From: Holophagales bacterium
Lineage (GTDB): Bacteria; Acidobacteriota; Thermoanaerobaculia; UBA5066
Reading direction: 5' to 3'
Length of the DNA stretch: 64,000 nt
Assembly (NCBI GenBank): GCA_016716705.1
Contig: JADJVF010000007.1
Span: 62,001 to 126,000, forward strand
A program made the translations under genes and the position numbers. The notes under the pieces were generated by a model. It did no database searches, had not been told where the DNA came from, and saw only the letters and a list, made by a program, of their open reading frames with translations. Positions 37,795-47,322 of this stretch are shown piece by piece. Each line of letters begins with the position of its first letter. Position 1 is the first letter of the stretch.

Positions 37795-37976
37795 TCGCCC
37801 CGGCGGCCCGCGGAGCGGAGCCGTTGCGGGTCGCGCGCGCGCAGGGGCCGCCGTGGGACACCCCTCCCGCCCGCGACTTGAGGGCACGGAGCCAGAGGCG
37901 ACCGGCGTGCCCGTGCCGTGCCCGTGCCCTCGTGCCCTCGTGCCCTCGTGCCTCGTCGTCGCCGCGCCCCGGTCGG

Positions 37977-39072
37977 TCAGAAGAGGCCGAGGGCTCCCTT
38001 GCCGGCGTAGCCGGTCAGCTCGACGTAGGCGTTCCCGGCGGGGCTGCCGGAACCGGGGAGGGGGCGGACGGCGCAGGCTCCTTCCCAGTAGGTGACGCGC
38101 GTCGAGCGGTCGGTGACGAGCTCCTGGTCGGGGAGGAGGGGGACGACCTCGAGGGCGAGGTTGGCTTTCGGGACGCGGAGGATCCAGCGGGCCGGGTAGA
38201 CGCCCTTCGAGCGCGGGCTCGTCCAGCGGGAGGTGACCTCGACGGTGAAGTCGGTGGGGGCGAGCGGGGTTGAGCGGCCTTCCTTCTCGACGAGGGTGCC
38301 GGAGGAGTGGAGGGTGCGCGTGCCGTCGGGACCGCGCAGGAGGTAGAGCATCAGGTCACGGCCGTCCTCGAGCTGGACGGAAAACCAGTCCCACCCCGTC
38401 GTTCCCTTTCCGATGGCTCCCGAGCCCCACTCGTGGTCCATCCACGCGGTGCCTGTGACGGCGTGGGCCGTCTGGCCGCGCGTGAGCCAGCCTTCGGCTT
38501 TCAGGCGGGTGAAGCTGACGTAGCGGCTGACGGCGTCGGGTTCGGGGGCCTTGCGCGAGAGGCCGTTCTCGCCGTGGAGGACCGGGGGCTTGAGGGGCGT
38601 GAGCAGGAGCGTCAGCGTCTTCGTCGCGGTCGGTCGCACGGAGGGTGAGCTTTCCGCCGAGCTCGGTGAGCGTCCAGTCCTCGTTCGCCACGTCGAGGTG
38701 CGTCGAGCGCGTGGAGGCGCCGCCGGGCCCGTCGCGGTGGATCCGCTCGGCGTAGCGGAAGGTCTTCCCGTCCACGTCGGTGCGGGCGAAGTGGGCGAGG
38801 TGGAGGTCGCGCGGGGCGAAGGACGAGGTGCGTGTCCCCTTCGCCTCGTCCGCGACGCCGGTCCGGAAGAAGGTGAGCTGGAAGCCGGAGCGGCGGCCTT
38901 CGGAGTCGTTGAGGTGGCCGGTGACGTACCACCACTCGACGCGGGCGTCGTCGTGGGCGCCGTGGTCGCGGGGAAAGGAGACGGTGGCTTTGGGGTCGAG
39001 GGGGCGGAAACGGTCTGCAGCGGGCGGGACGGCCGAGGCGAGGAACGTCAGGGCGAGGAGCGTTCTCTTCAC
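37977..39072 (-). CDS. AttH/CrtC-type lipocalin-like protein, one frameshift
   Basis: About 364 residues from GTG 39072, preceded by AAGGAGGAATAG. A Sec signal (MKRTLLALTFLASAVPPA) leads to the first beta-barrel domain (ARVEWWYVTGHL, GFQLTFFRTGV). A surplus base near 38620 breaks the frame; the second domain continues as TLTLLLTPLKPPVLHGENG, then TAWMDHEWGS, a conserved pocket motif, to the stop at 37977. AttH/CrtC-like proteins are two-domain lipocalin-like proteins; CrtC is a carotenoid hydratase but most relatives bind lipids. Clustering with the ABC transporter upstream matches the attE-attF-attG-attH arrangement. The role is probably envelope lipid handling. Confidence 0.88.
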
Positions 39073-39074
39073 GC

Positions 39075-41668
39075 CTATTCCTCCTTCAGGACGGCGGCGG
39101 CGTCGGTTGCGGCGGCGAGGCGGGCGGGGCGGCCGGCGGCCGCGAGGGTCGCGAGGACGACGAGGGCAGCGCCCCGGCGAGGAAAGCCCACGGGACGTCG
39201 GTCCGGATCGTCCAGCCGAACGACTGCTTGTTGACGACGTGGATGAGGATCCACCCCATCGCGGCGCCGGCGAAGACGCCCAGGGCGATGCCGAGCGCGG
39301 AGAGCGCGGCGGCCTCGTACCGGACGGCGCGGGAGACGCGGACGGCCGAGGCGCCGAGGACGCGCAGGAGGCCGATCTCCCGCCTTCGCTCGAGGACGAG
39401 CGCCAGGAGCGTCGAGAAGACGCCGAGGACGGCGACGGCGATCGCCACCGCCTCGAGGGCGTAGGTCACCGCGAACGTCCGGTCGAAGAGGGCGAGGGCC
39501 GCATCCCGAAGCGAAGCGTTCGTCTGGACGCGGAGCGCGAAACGGCCCTCGGTCGCGGCGAGGATGCGGCGTCGCCCTTCCTCGGGCGATACGGCGGGTT
39601 CGAGTCGCAGCGCCAGGCTGACCGCGCCGTCCATACGAAAAAGGCGTCGGAAGAGGCTGCGGTCGATCGTGACGGTCCCGCGATCGTTCGAGTAGTCGCG
39701 GTAGACGCCGGCGACGCGGAGCGTGACGGGGCCGTCGACCGCGGGGAGGGTGACCAGGTCGCCCGTGCGGACGCCGAACTTGACGGCGTAGGGCTCGGAG
39801 ACGACCGCCTCGCCCCTGGAGAGAGCCCGCGCCAGGACCGTCCGCGTGTCGCTCCCGTCGGCCATGGGGAGATCCCCGTGCGCCGCGACGAGGGCGAAGC
39901 GCCCCGACCCGACGGTGAAAGGGGCGCCGTCCCGCGTCGCCTCGAACGAGAGGAAGGGGTCGACGGAGGCGACGCCGGGAACTCGCTCCAGCAGCGTGAC
40001 GACCTCCTCGGGGAGCCTCCCGAGCGCACGCTGCGAGCGCCCTCCCTCGGGGGCGACGAAGAGGTCGGCCTTCAGCGTCTGCGAGACCCAGTCGACGACG
40101 GTGGCGCGGAAGGAGCCGACCATGACCGCGACGGCGACCATCATCGAGATCCCCATCGAGAGGGCCGCCACGGCGACGGCCGTCCGCGACAGGCTCCCGG
40201 TGAGGTTCGCGCGCGCGATCCGCGCCTCGACGCCGAGGAGGCGGACGGCGAGCCGGTCGGCGCGCCGCGCGACCGTCGTGACGGCGAGGGGGGCGAGGAG
40301 CGAGACGCCGGCGACGACGAGGAAGACCGCCGCGAAGCCGAAGAGCGGAAGGCCGCCGACCGGCCCGGGCCGCGTGGCGAGGGCCGCGAGGAGGAGGAGG
40401 AGCGCACCGGCGATCGCGAGCGGCTTCACGGCCCGCCGCCGCGACGCCTCGACGGAGCCGTGCCGGAAGGTCGAGGCGGGGTCGACGTGGGCCGCTTCGA
40501 GGGCGGGAGCGAGAGCGGAGAGGATGGACGTGACGAGGCCGGTGAGGAAGGCCGTCAGGAGGGCCCGCGGCTCGAGGGCGAGCGACGGGGCGGCCTGGGT
40601 CAGGTAGAAGTCCGTCGCCGTTCCGCCGACGGCGGCGAGCGCGGCCTTCGCCATCCCGGCCCCGAGAACGAGGCCGAGGAGGCTCCCGAGGACGCCGAGC
40701 GCGGCGCCTTCCGCGAGGAAGACGAGGAAGACCGATCGGGACGAGGCCCCCAGCGCGCGGACGGTCCCGATGTCGGTGCGGCGCCTGAGGACCGAGATGG
40801 AGAGCGTGCTGTAGACGAAATAGGTCCCGACGAGGAGCGCGATGAGGCCGAGCGCCGTCAGGTTCACGCGGAAGGAGCGGACCATCCGGTCGACCGTCGC
40901 CGTCCGCCGCTCGGGGCGACCGACCGTCACGCCGGGAGGGAGCGAGTCCCGCACGGATTCTTCGAGAGCGGCGCGGTCGGCGTCGTTCAGCCCTTCGGGA
41001 AGGACGAGGTCGATCCGGTCGAGGAATCCCTCGCGGGCGAAGAGCTCCTGGGCCGTGGCGATGTCGGCGAAGACGACCGACCCGGCCGCCGCGCGGGCGG
41101 CCCCTTCGAGCCGGAGGATTCCGGCGACGCGGAGCCGCCGGGCGGCGCCGCCGGCGAAGACGCCGAGCTCCGACCCCTCCGTGAGGCCGAGCCGCTCTGC
41201 GAGCGGGGCTGGCACGAGGACCGAGTCCCGCTGGAAGACCGCGAAAAGACGGCCGAGGGTCGTCTCTTCGACGTCTGACCGTGAGTTGAAGCGGTAGTCC
41301 CGTACGGAAGGGTCGGTGACGGGGTCGATGCCGAGGACCTCGACGACGTCGCCGTCTCCCCCCTGCACCGCGGCCGTCGCGACGACGGCGGGGACGACCG
41401 TGACGCCTCGTGCCCGGAGCCAGGAGAGCCGCTCGAGCGTCTCCTCCGGGATGCCTGGCCCGTCGGCGAGGACCGTCAGGCCGGCCTTCCCGGCGACGAC
41501 GTCGACCGTCGCGGAGAAGGAGGCGAGGACAGAGGCGTTCGCGAGGAGGATCGCGGCCATCGTCGCCACGCCGACGGCGATCCCGGCGACGGTGAGGGCG
41601 AAGCGCAGCCGGTCGCGCCGGAGGGGGCGGAAGAGGAGCGGCCCGAAGAGGGGCGCGACGCGGCTCAC
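39075..41668 (-). CDS. FtsX/MacB-type ABC transporter permease, frameshifted at the C-terminus
   Basis: About 864 residues. It begins with a membrane helix (FALTVAGIAVGVATMAAILL) and a long periplasmic domain, then the four-helix FtsX module (ALGLIALLVGTYFVYSTLSI; REIGLLRVLGASAVRVSR) repeated twice, as in the double-FtsX permeases. The last 30 codons (LVVLATLAAAGRPARLAA) are in another frame because one base is missing near 39170; the true stop is 39075. Start GTG 41668 overlaps the ATPase stop by four bases, and the AttH gene starts two bases after it. The complex likely moves lipids or lipoproteins between membranes. Confidence 0.9.
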
Positions 41669-42354
41669 GCTTCGAGGAGGCCGTCGCGGAGGCGAAGGAC
41701 GCGCGTCGCCCGGGCCGCCGCCTCGTTTGAGTGCGTGGCCAGGACGATCGTCACGCCCCGTCCCGCGACGAGGTCGGAGACGAGGTCGAGGACCCGCGCT
41801 CCGGAGCGCGAGTCGAGGTTCCCGGTCGGCTCGTCGGCGAGGAGGAGGGCGGGCCGGACGACGAGCGCTCGCGCGACGGCCACCCGCTGCATCTGTCCCC
41901 CGGAGAGCTGCCAGGGGAAGGCGCCGGCCTTCTCCGGGAGGCCCACCTCCCCCAGGGCGGCCGCGGCCCTCTCGTCGGCTTCCGCGGGCGGGACGTCGTC
42001 GAGGAGAAGGGGCAGCGCGACGTTCTCGAGCGACGTCATCGTCGGCAGGAGATTGAAGAACTGGAAAACCGTCGCGGCTGTCCGGCGCCGGTAGAGGTCG
42101 CGCCCCGCGTCGGAGAGGAGCGCGAGGTCATGGCCGTCGACGAGGATCCGCCCCGAGGTCGGGCGGTCGAGCGCGCCGAGAAGGTTCAGCAGGGTCGACT
42201 TGCCGCAGCCGGAGGGGCCGAGGAGAGCGACGAAATCGCCCGGTTCGAGCGAGAACGAGACCCCGGCGAGGGCCTCTGAAACGGCACCCTCACCCGCCTC
42301 CGAGGTCGCGCTCCAGGCCTTCCGCACGTTTTCGACGACGACGCTCGCTCCCAC
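41665..42354 (-). CDS. LolD-type ABC transporter ATPase
   Basis: 229 residues from GTG 42354. Walker A GPSGCGKST at 46-54, signature LSGGQ at 150-154, Walker B LLLADEP at 170-176, and switch His in THSNEAA. The family is that of LolD/MacB/FtsE, partners of FtsX-type permeases, which fits the next gene. TAGTGT lies 6 bp before the start. It is divergent from the Wzm gene, with 76 bp between. Confidence 0.93.
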   Translation of the reverse strand: MGASVVVENVRKAWSATSEAGEGAVSEALAGVSFSLEPGDFVALLGPSGCGKSTLLNLLGALDRPTSGRILVDGHDLALLSDAGRDLYRRRTAATVFQFFNLLPTMTSLENVALPLLLDDVPPAEADERAAAALGEVGLPEKAGAFPWQLSGGQMQRVAVARALVVRPALLLADEPTGNLDSRSGARVLDLVSDLVAGRGVTIVLATHSNEAAARATRVLRLRDGLLEA

Positions 42355-42430
42355 GCCCCGACACTACGCTGGTCGGGCCCGGCGGGATGGGCCGGGGAGC
42401 CCGCGGCGCCGCGTATCATCGGCGACCGAG

Positions 42431-43237
42431 ATGGAGCGGCTCCGCGATCTCTGGCGCCACCGGGCGCTCGTCGGCGTTCTCGTGGCGCGGGAGGTGAAGG
42501 CGCGTTATCGCGGGAGCGTCCTGGGCTTCTTCTGGTCCCTTCTGAATCCCCTCCTGATGCTGGCCGTCTACGCGCTCGTCTTCCAGCTCCTCCTGCCGAA
42601 CCGGAGCCCGTCGACGTCCCCGTACGCCCTGTTTCTCTTCTGCGGCCTCCTCCCGTGGAACTGGCTCTCCTCGTCGATCACCGACGGGGCCTCCTCGCTC
42701 CTGACGCACGGCGCGCTCCTCCGGAAGATCCTCTTCCCGGCCGAGGTCCTGCCGGCGGTCGCCGTCCTCGCGCAGGGGGTCCACTTCCTCCTGGCCCTCC
42801 CGGTCCTCCTCGCGGCGCTCCTCGCCGGCGCCTTCGGCGCCTTCGGATCGAGGGTGCCGCTCGGCTGGTCCCTCGTCCAGGTCCCGTTCCTCATGCTCCT
42901 GGAGGCCGTTCTTCTACTCGGCGTCGCTCTCTTCCTCGCGGCCCTGACGGTCCACTTCCGCGACGTGAAGGACCTCCTCCAGACGGTCCTCTCCGTTCTC
43001 TTCTTCGCGACGCCGGTCCTCTACACCCTGAAGGACCTCCCGAAGGGGAGAGCGACCGGCCTCCTCGCGCTGAATCCCCTGGCGCCCCTCTTCTCGGGCT
43101 GGCACGACGCGCTCTTCTACGGGCGGTTCTCACCGCCGGAAACCTGGGCGGCCGCCGCGGGAATCTCGATCGTCGCCTTCGCGATCGGGTGGGCCTTCTT
43201 CGACCGCCTCCGCGATTCCTTCCCGGAGGCCGTCTGA
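42431..43237 (+). CDS. wzm: ABC-2 polysaccharide exporter permease (Wzm-like)
   Basis: 268 residues. The cytoplasmic N-terminus (LVAREVKARYRGSVLGFFWSL) and the first helix are the signature of Wzm/TagG/KpsM permeases, followed by five more helices and a conserved LNPLAPLFSGWHD. It moves lipid-linked polysaccharide across the inner membrane with an ATPase partner, the next gene. TATCAT at 42414-42419 is an 11-bp distant -10. The gene leads the arn block, though it may have a separate role in O-antigen export. Confidence 0.92.
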   Translation: MERLRDLWRHRALVGVLVAREVKARYRGSVLGFFWSLLNPLLMLAVYALVFQLLLPNRSPSTSPYALFLFCGLLPWNWLSSSITDGASSLLTHGALLRKILFPAEVLPAVAVLAQGVHFLLALPVLLAALLAGAFGAFGSRVPLGWSLVQVPFLMLLEAVLLLGVALFLAALTVHFRDVKDLLQTVLSVLFFATPVLYTLKDLPKGRATGLLALNPLAPLFSGWHDALFYGRFSPPETWAAAAGISIVAFAIGWAFFDRLRDSFPEAV

Positions 43238-44571
43238 GCTCGCGCTCCCCCTTCGCCGTCGAGGCGCGCGACCTCTCGAAGGTCTACCGGCGCTGGGGCC
43301 GGACCCGGGCCTTCGGGACGCTGAAGTCGGCGTTCCTCGGGCGGGGCTTCGGAAAGGTGCTCGAGCCGTCGGAGACCGTTTCCGCGCTTTCGGGCGTCTC
43401 GTTCGACGTGCGGCGCGGAGAGACGTTCGGCGTCATCGGGGCCAACGGCTCGGGGAAGTCGACGCTCCTCAAGCTCGTCGCCGGCCTCTTCAAGCCGACC
43501 TCCGGGACTCTCCGCGTCCACGGAAAGGTCTCGGCCCTCATCGAGCTCGGAGCGGGTTTCCACCCGGAGATCTCGGGGCGGGAGAACGTCGTCATCAACG
43601 GCGTCATGCTCGGCCTGACGCGCCGCGAGATCGAGCAGAAGCTCCCGGCCATCATCGAGTTCTCGGGGCTCTCGGAGTTCATCGACGAGCCGGTCAAGAC
43701 CTACTCGTCGGGGATGTACGTGAGGCTCGGCTTCGCCGTCGCGGTCCACGTCGACCCCGAGGTCCTCGTCGTCGACGAGGTCCTCGCGGTGGGAGACGAG
43801 GCGTTCTCGCGCCGCTGCCTCGACACGATCAAGGAGTTCTCGGCGAGGGGAAAGACGATCTTCTTCGTCTCCCACTCGCTCGCCCTCGTGGAGGAGCTCT
43901 GCGACCGCGTCCTCTACCTCTCCGGGGGCAGGGTCGCGGGGCTCGCCGAGCCGCGCGAGATGCTCGCGGCCTACCGCCTCGACGTCTCCGCGGGCGAGGG
44001 GACGCGCCTCCTGGCCGAGCACGCCGTGGAGCAGGAGACGCTCCGGGCCGAGGAGGCCTCCCCGGAGCCCCGGGCCGTGGACGTGGACGAGGTCGAGGTC
44101 GAGGCGCGGCCGGTCGAGAGGGCCCGCCGCTGGGGAGACCGCTCGGCGACGATCGACGGCGTCCGGCTTCTCGGGGCGGCCGGAGACGAGCGCTACGCGT
44201 TTCGAACGGGAGAACCCGTCACGATCGAGATCGAGGCGACACCCGCGCGCCCCCTTTCCGACTTCGTCTTCGGCGTCGGCCTCTTCACGCCGGAGGACGT
44301 CTGCGTCCACGGCTCCAACACCGAGATCGACGGCTTCACGCCCGGAGGGTTCGACGGGCCGGCCCGGGTCCGCCTCACGCTCGAGAGCTGCGACCTGGGG
44401 CCCGGCACCTACCTGGTCGACGTGGCGGTCCACGCGCGGAACGGGACGCCCTACGACTACTGGCGCGGCGCCTGCCGATTCCGCGTCGACTCGCCGCGGA
44501 CCGAGGCCGGGATCTGGGCTCCGGAGCGGTCCTGGGCCGTCGAGGGGGGAGTTTCTTGGGCCCGTACCTGA
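43189..44571 (+). CDS. wzt: Polysaccharide exporter ATPase with carbohydrate-binding C-terminus (Wzt-like)
   Basis: The ATPase part has Walker A GANGSGKSTLL, signature YSSGMYVRLGF, Walker B VLVVDEVLAVGD and switch His FVSHS. After about 250 residues comes a linker and a Wzt-C beta-sandwich (FRTGEPVTIEIEATPARPL; GPARVRLTLESCDLGPGTY) that recognises the sugar end of the exported chain. The start is unresolved: the only standard start in frame, GTG 43189, overlaps wzm by 49 bp, and homology begins at about 43255 (FAVEARDLSKVYRRWG). A CTG at 43234 or a lost start codon are alternatives. It works with Wzm as the pump. Confidence 0.9.
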   Translation: MGLLRPPPRFLPGGRLSSRSPFAVEARDLSKVYRRWGRTRAFGTLKSAFLGRGFGKVLEPSETVSALSGVSFDVRRGETFGVIGANGSGKSTLLKLVAGLFKPTSGTLRVHGKVSALIELGAGFHPEISGRENVVINGVMLGLTRREIEQKLPAIIEFSGLSEFIDEPVKTYSSGMYVRLGFAVAVHVDPEVLVVDEVLAVGDEAFSRRCLDTIKEFSARGKTIFFVSHSLALVEELCDRVLYLSGGRVAGLAEPREMLAAYRLDVSAGEGTRLLAEHAVEQETLRAEEASPEPRAVDVDEVEVEARPVERARRWGDRSATIDGVRLLGAAGDERYAFRTGEPVTIEIEATPARPLSDFVFGVGLFTPEDVCVHGSNTEIDGFTPGGFDGPARVRLTLESCDLGPGTYLVDVAVHARNGTPYDYWRGACRFRVDSPRTEAGIWAPERSWAVEGGVSWART

Positions 44572-46295
44572 CGAGCGGGACCCGCTTCCGCGCCGAGCCG
44601 CTTCCGGTCGCCTCCCGCGTCCTCCTCTGGGCGCTCCTCGCGATCGCCGTCACGTTCCTTCTGGTCGAGACCGGGCACACCCCCTTCTTCGAGCCCGACG
44701 AGTCGCGCTACGCCGAAATCCCCCGCGAGATGCTCGCCACCGGCGACCTCGTGGCTCCGCACCTGAACGGGTACCGCTACTACGAGAAGCCGCCTCTCCA
44801 CTACTGGGCCGTCGCGGCGTCGATGTCCCTGTTCGGCGAAGAGGAATGGGCGGCGCGCCTCCCGGTGAAGCTCTCGGCCGCCGGGATGGTCCTCGTCACC
44901 GTTCTTTTCGCCCGTCGGCGCTTCGGAGAGCGGGTCGCCCTGCTGGCGGGCCTGATCGTCGCGACCTCTTTCCTCGTCGTCGCGCTCGCCCGCCTCAACA
45001 TCATCGACACCCCGCTCTCTCTGGCCGTCTCCACGGCGGCGTTCGCCTTCGCCTCGTTCCAGGAGCACGAGCGATCGGGAGATCGGGGACGCGCCCGGGC
45101 CGCGCTCTACGTGCTCCACTTCTCGTGCGCGGCGGCCGTGATGCTGAAGGGGCTCGTCGGTCTCGTCCTTCCCGGGGGGGCGATTCTCGTCTGGGCGCTC
45201 CTGTCGAGGCGGATCTCGATCGTGCCGAGGCTCTTCTCGCCCGGGCCCCTGATCCTGTTCCTCGCCCTCGTCCTGCCGTGGCACCTCGCCATCGCGCGGC
45301 GCGACGGGGAGTGGTTCGACTTCTACGTCGTCGGCGAGCACTTCCGTCGTTACTTCGAAAGCGGGCACCGGCGAGACGGGAGCCCCCTCTTCTTCCTGTG
45401 GGCGCTCCTCGGCGGCCTCCTCCCCTGGACCCCGTACCTCGGCCGGCTCGCGGGGGCCTTTCCCTCGATCCGCCGCGGGGAATGGCGGGAGAGGGGTGGC
45501 GAGGCGTACCTGCAGGTCTTCTGGATCCTCGTCGTGGCCTTCTTCTCCGTTTCTCAGTCCAAGCTCATCCCGTACATCCTGCCGGTCTGGCCGGCCGTCG
45601 CCGTCCTCGTGGCGCTCGGCCTCGAGAGGGCCCGCCAGCTGGGCTCCCCGCTCCGCGCCGAGAGATGGGTCTCGGGCCTTGCCTTCGGCCTCCTCGCCGG
45701 CGTCGTCGCGGCCTACGCGTTCGGAGCGGGGATGGCGGCCCGCTACGGGGTGGTGCCCGAGGCGATCGTGGCCACCTCCTTCCTCGGCCTCGGGGCGCTC
45801 CTGAACCTCCTCCCGGCTCGGCGTGACACCCGCTCCCCGCGACGGCCCGTCTCGACGGAACGGCTCGCCCTGACGGTGGCGGCGCCGTGGATCGGGTTCG
45901 TCGCGGCGCTCGTCTTCGCCCTCCCGTCCGTCGCCCGTTCCGTCACTCCCTGGCCGCTCGTGGCCGTCCTGAAGCGCGAGCTGCGTCCCGACGATCTCCT
46001 CCTGCAGAGGGGGCACTACCTTCAGGCTCCGGCCTTCTACACCAGGAGGCTGACGCCCATCGCCGACCTCGAATGGAGCGAGCTCGACTTCGGGCGCGCG
46101 GAGGCGGGCCGGCGGGGCCTCTACCTCTCCGACGAGGAGTTCGCCCGGAAGTGGCATGGCCCCGCACGGGTTCTCTGCGTCGTCCACTTCGGCCACCTGC
46201 GGGACTTCGGGAACCCCGCCCTCGGCCTCTCCCTGCCGCACGTCCTCGCGAAGAGTCCCAACGGGAAGTTCTTCCTCGTCGCCAACCGTCCGTGA
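44556..46295 (+). CDS. arnT: 4-amino-4-deoxy-L-arabinose transferase (GT83)
   Basis: 579 residues from TTG 44556, overlapping the Wzt stop. GT-C integral membrane enzyme that moves L-Ara4N from undecaprenyl phosphate to lipid A in the periplasm, giving polymyxin resistance. The first loop holds FFEPDESRYAEIPREML (D48, E49 at the sugar/metal site) and YRYYEKPPLHYW (E77, K78), the two ArnT hallmarks. About 12 membrane helices are seen. A soluble C-terminal part follows (about 430-579). It leads the arn genes in this window. Confidence 0.94.
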   Translation: MGPYLTSGTRFRAEPLPVASRVLLWALLAIAVTFLLVETGHTPFFEPDESRYAEIPREMLATGDLVAPHLNGYRYYEKPPLHYWAVAASMSLFGEEEWAARLPVKLSAAGMVLVTVLFARRRFGERVALLAGLIVATSFLVVALARLNIIDTPLSLAVSTAAFAFASFQEHERSGDRGRARAALYVLHFSCAAAVMLKGLVGLVLPGGAILVWALLSRRISIVPRLFSPGPLILFLALVLPWHLAIARRDGEWFDFYVVGEHFRRYFESGHRRDGSPLFFLWALLGGLLPWTPYLGRLAGAFPSIRRGEWRERGGEAYLQVFWILVVAFFSVSQSKLIPYILPVWPAVAVLVALGLERARQLGSPLRAERWVSGLAFGLLAGVVAAYAFGAGMAARYGVVPEAIVATSFLGLGALLNLLPARRDTRSPRRPVSTERLALTVAAPWIGFVAALVFALPSVARSVTPWPLVAVLKRELRPDDLLLQRGHYLQAPAFYTRRLTPIADLEWSELDFGRAEAGRRGLYLSDEEFARKWHGPARVLCVVHFGHLRDFGNPALGLSLPHVLAKSPNGKFFLVANRP

Positions 46296-46347
46296 AGGCG
46301 CCGGGCGGCCCTTCGGGGAGTCGTTCGGCGTGCGCGACGTCGTCCCC

Positions 46348-46353
46348 TAAAAT
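46348..46353 (+). promoter_or_regulatory. -10 box TAAAAT, leaderless start for arnC
   Basis: TAAAAT lies 9 bp before GTG 46363, so arnC-arnA-arnD can be read apart from arnT. Confidence 0.5.
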
Positions 46354-46362
46354 CCCGAGGCC

Positions 46363-47322
46363 GTGACGAGTCCCACCCCCGTCGCCCGCAAGGTCTCCAT
46401 CGTCATCCCCGTCTACAACGAGGAGGGGAACCTGCCGCGCCTCCTTCCGAGGCTCGTCCCCGTTCTCGAGGGGCTGGGGAGGCCGTGGGAGGTCGTCTTC
46501 GTCGACGACGGTTCGCGCGACCGTTCGCTCGCCCTCCTGAAGGAGGCCGCCCGGTCACATCCCGGGCGCGTGAAGGCGGTCGAGCTCCTGCGGAACGCCG
46601 GGCAGCACATGGCGATCATGGCCGCGTTCGGAGAGACGGACGGGGAGTACGTGATCACGCTCGACGCGGACCTCCAGAACCCGCCGGAGGAGATCCCGAA
46701 GCTCGTGGCGAAGATGGACGAGGGGCACGACGTCGTCGGAACGGTCAGGGCGAACAGGAAGGACACCTTCTTCCGGAAGGCCGCCTCGCGCCTCGTGAAC
46801 CGGACGACCGCGCTCCTGACCGGGATGCGGCTCGGAGACTACGGCTGCATGCTGCGCGGCTACCACCGCGACGTCGTCGACGTCATGACCGCTTCCGACG
46901 AGGTCACGACGTTCATCCCGGCGCTCGCGCAGCTCTACGCGCGCCACCCCGTGGAGATCGAGGTTGCCCACGAGGAGAGGGCGGAGGGGGAGTCGAAATA
47001 CTCGGTCCTCCGCCTCGTACGGCTCAACTTCGACCTGATGACCGGCTTCTCGGTCGTTCCCCTCCAGCTCTTCGGCCTTCTCGGGTTCCTGACGGCTCTT
47101 TTCGGCTTCGGATTCGGCGTCTTCCTCCTCGTCCGGCGGCTCGTCGTCGGCGCCGAGGTGGAGGGGGTCTTCACTCTTTTCGCGCTCGCGTTCCTCGTGA
47201 TGGGGGTCATCATGGCGGGCGTGGGAATGGTCGGCGAGTACGTCGGGCGGATCTACCAGCAGGTGCGTGGCCGGCCGCGCTTCCTCGTCCGCCGCGTCCA
47301 CGAGGGAAAGGAGGAGCCATGA
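46363..47322 (+). CDS. arnC: Undecaprenyl-phosphate 4-deoxy-4-formamido-L-arabinose transferase
   Basis: 319 residues from GTG 46363. GT2 enzyme with two C-terminal membrane helices, as in E. coli ArnC. IVIPVYNEEGNLPRLL opens the nucleotide-binding site; ITLDADLQNPPEEIPKLVAK contains the DXD; GDYGCMLRGYHRD and GESKYSVLRL are specific to ArnC. It attaches the formylated sugar from UDP to undecaprenyl phosphate at the inner face of the membrane. The stop overlaps the next start (ATGA). Confidence 0.96.
   Translation: MTSPTPVARKVSIVIPVYNEEGNLPRLLPRLVPVLEGLGRPWEVVFVDDGSRDRSLALLKEAARSHPGRVKAVELLRNAGQHMAIMAAFGETDGEYVITLDADLQNPPEEIPKLVAKMDEGHDVVGTVRANRKDTFFRKAASRLVNRTTALLTGMRLGDYGCMLRGYHRDVVDVMTASDEVTTFIPALAQLYARHPVEIEVAHEERAEGESKYSVLRLVRLNFDLMTGFSVVPLQLFGLLGFLTALFGFGFGVFLLVRRLVVGAEVEGVFTLFALAFLVMGVIMAGVGMVGEYVGRIYQQVRGRPRFLVRRVHEGKEEP

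Noticed and set aside
36488..37861. Small frames with FERSEFA or NSLRSNTR sequences
   Set aside because: They are translations of the 31-bp inverted repeat and not genes.
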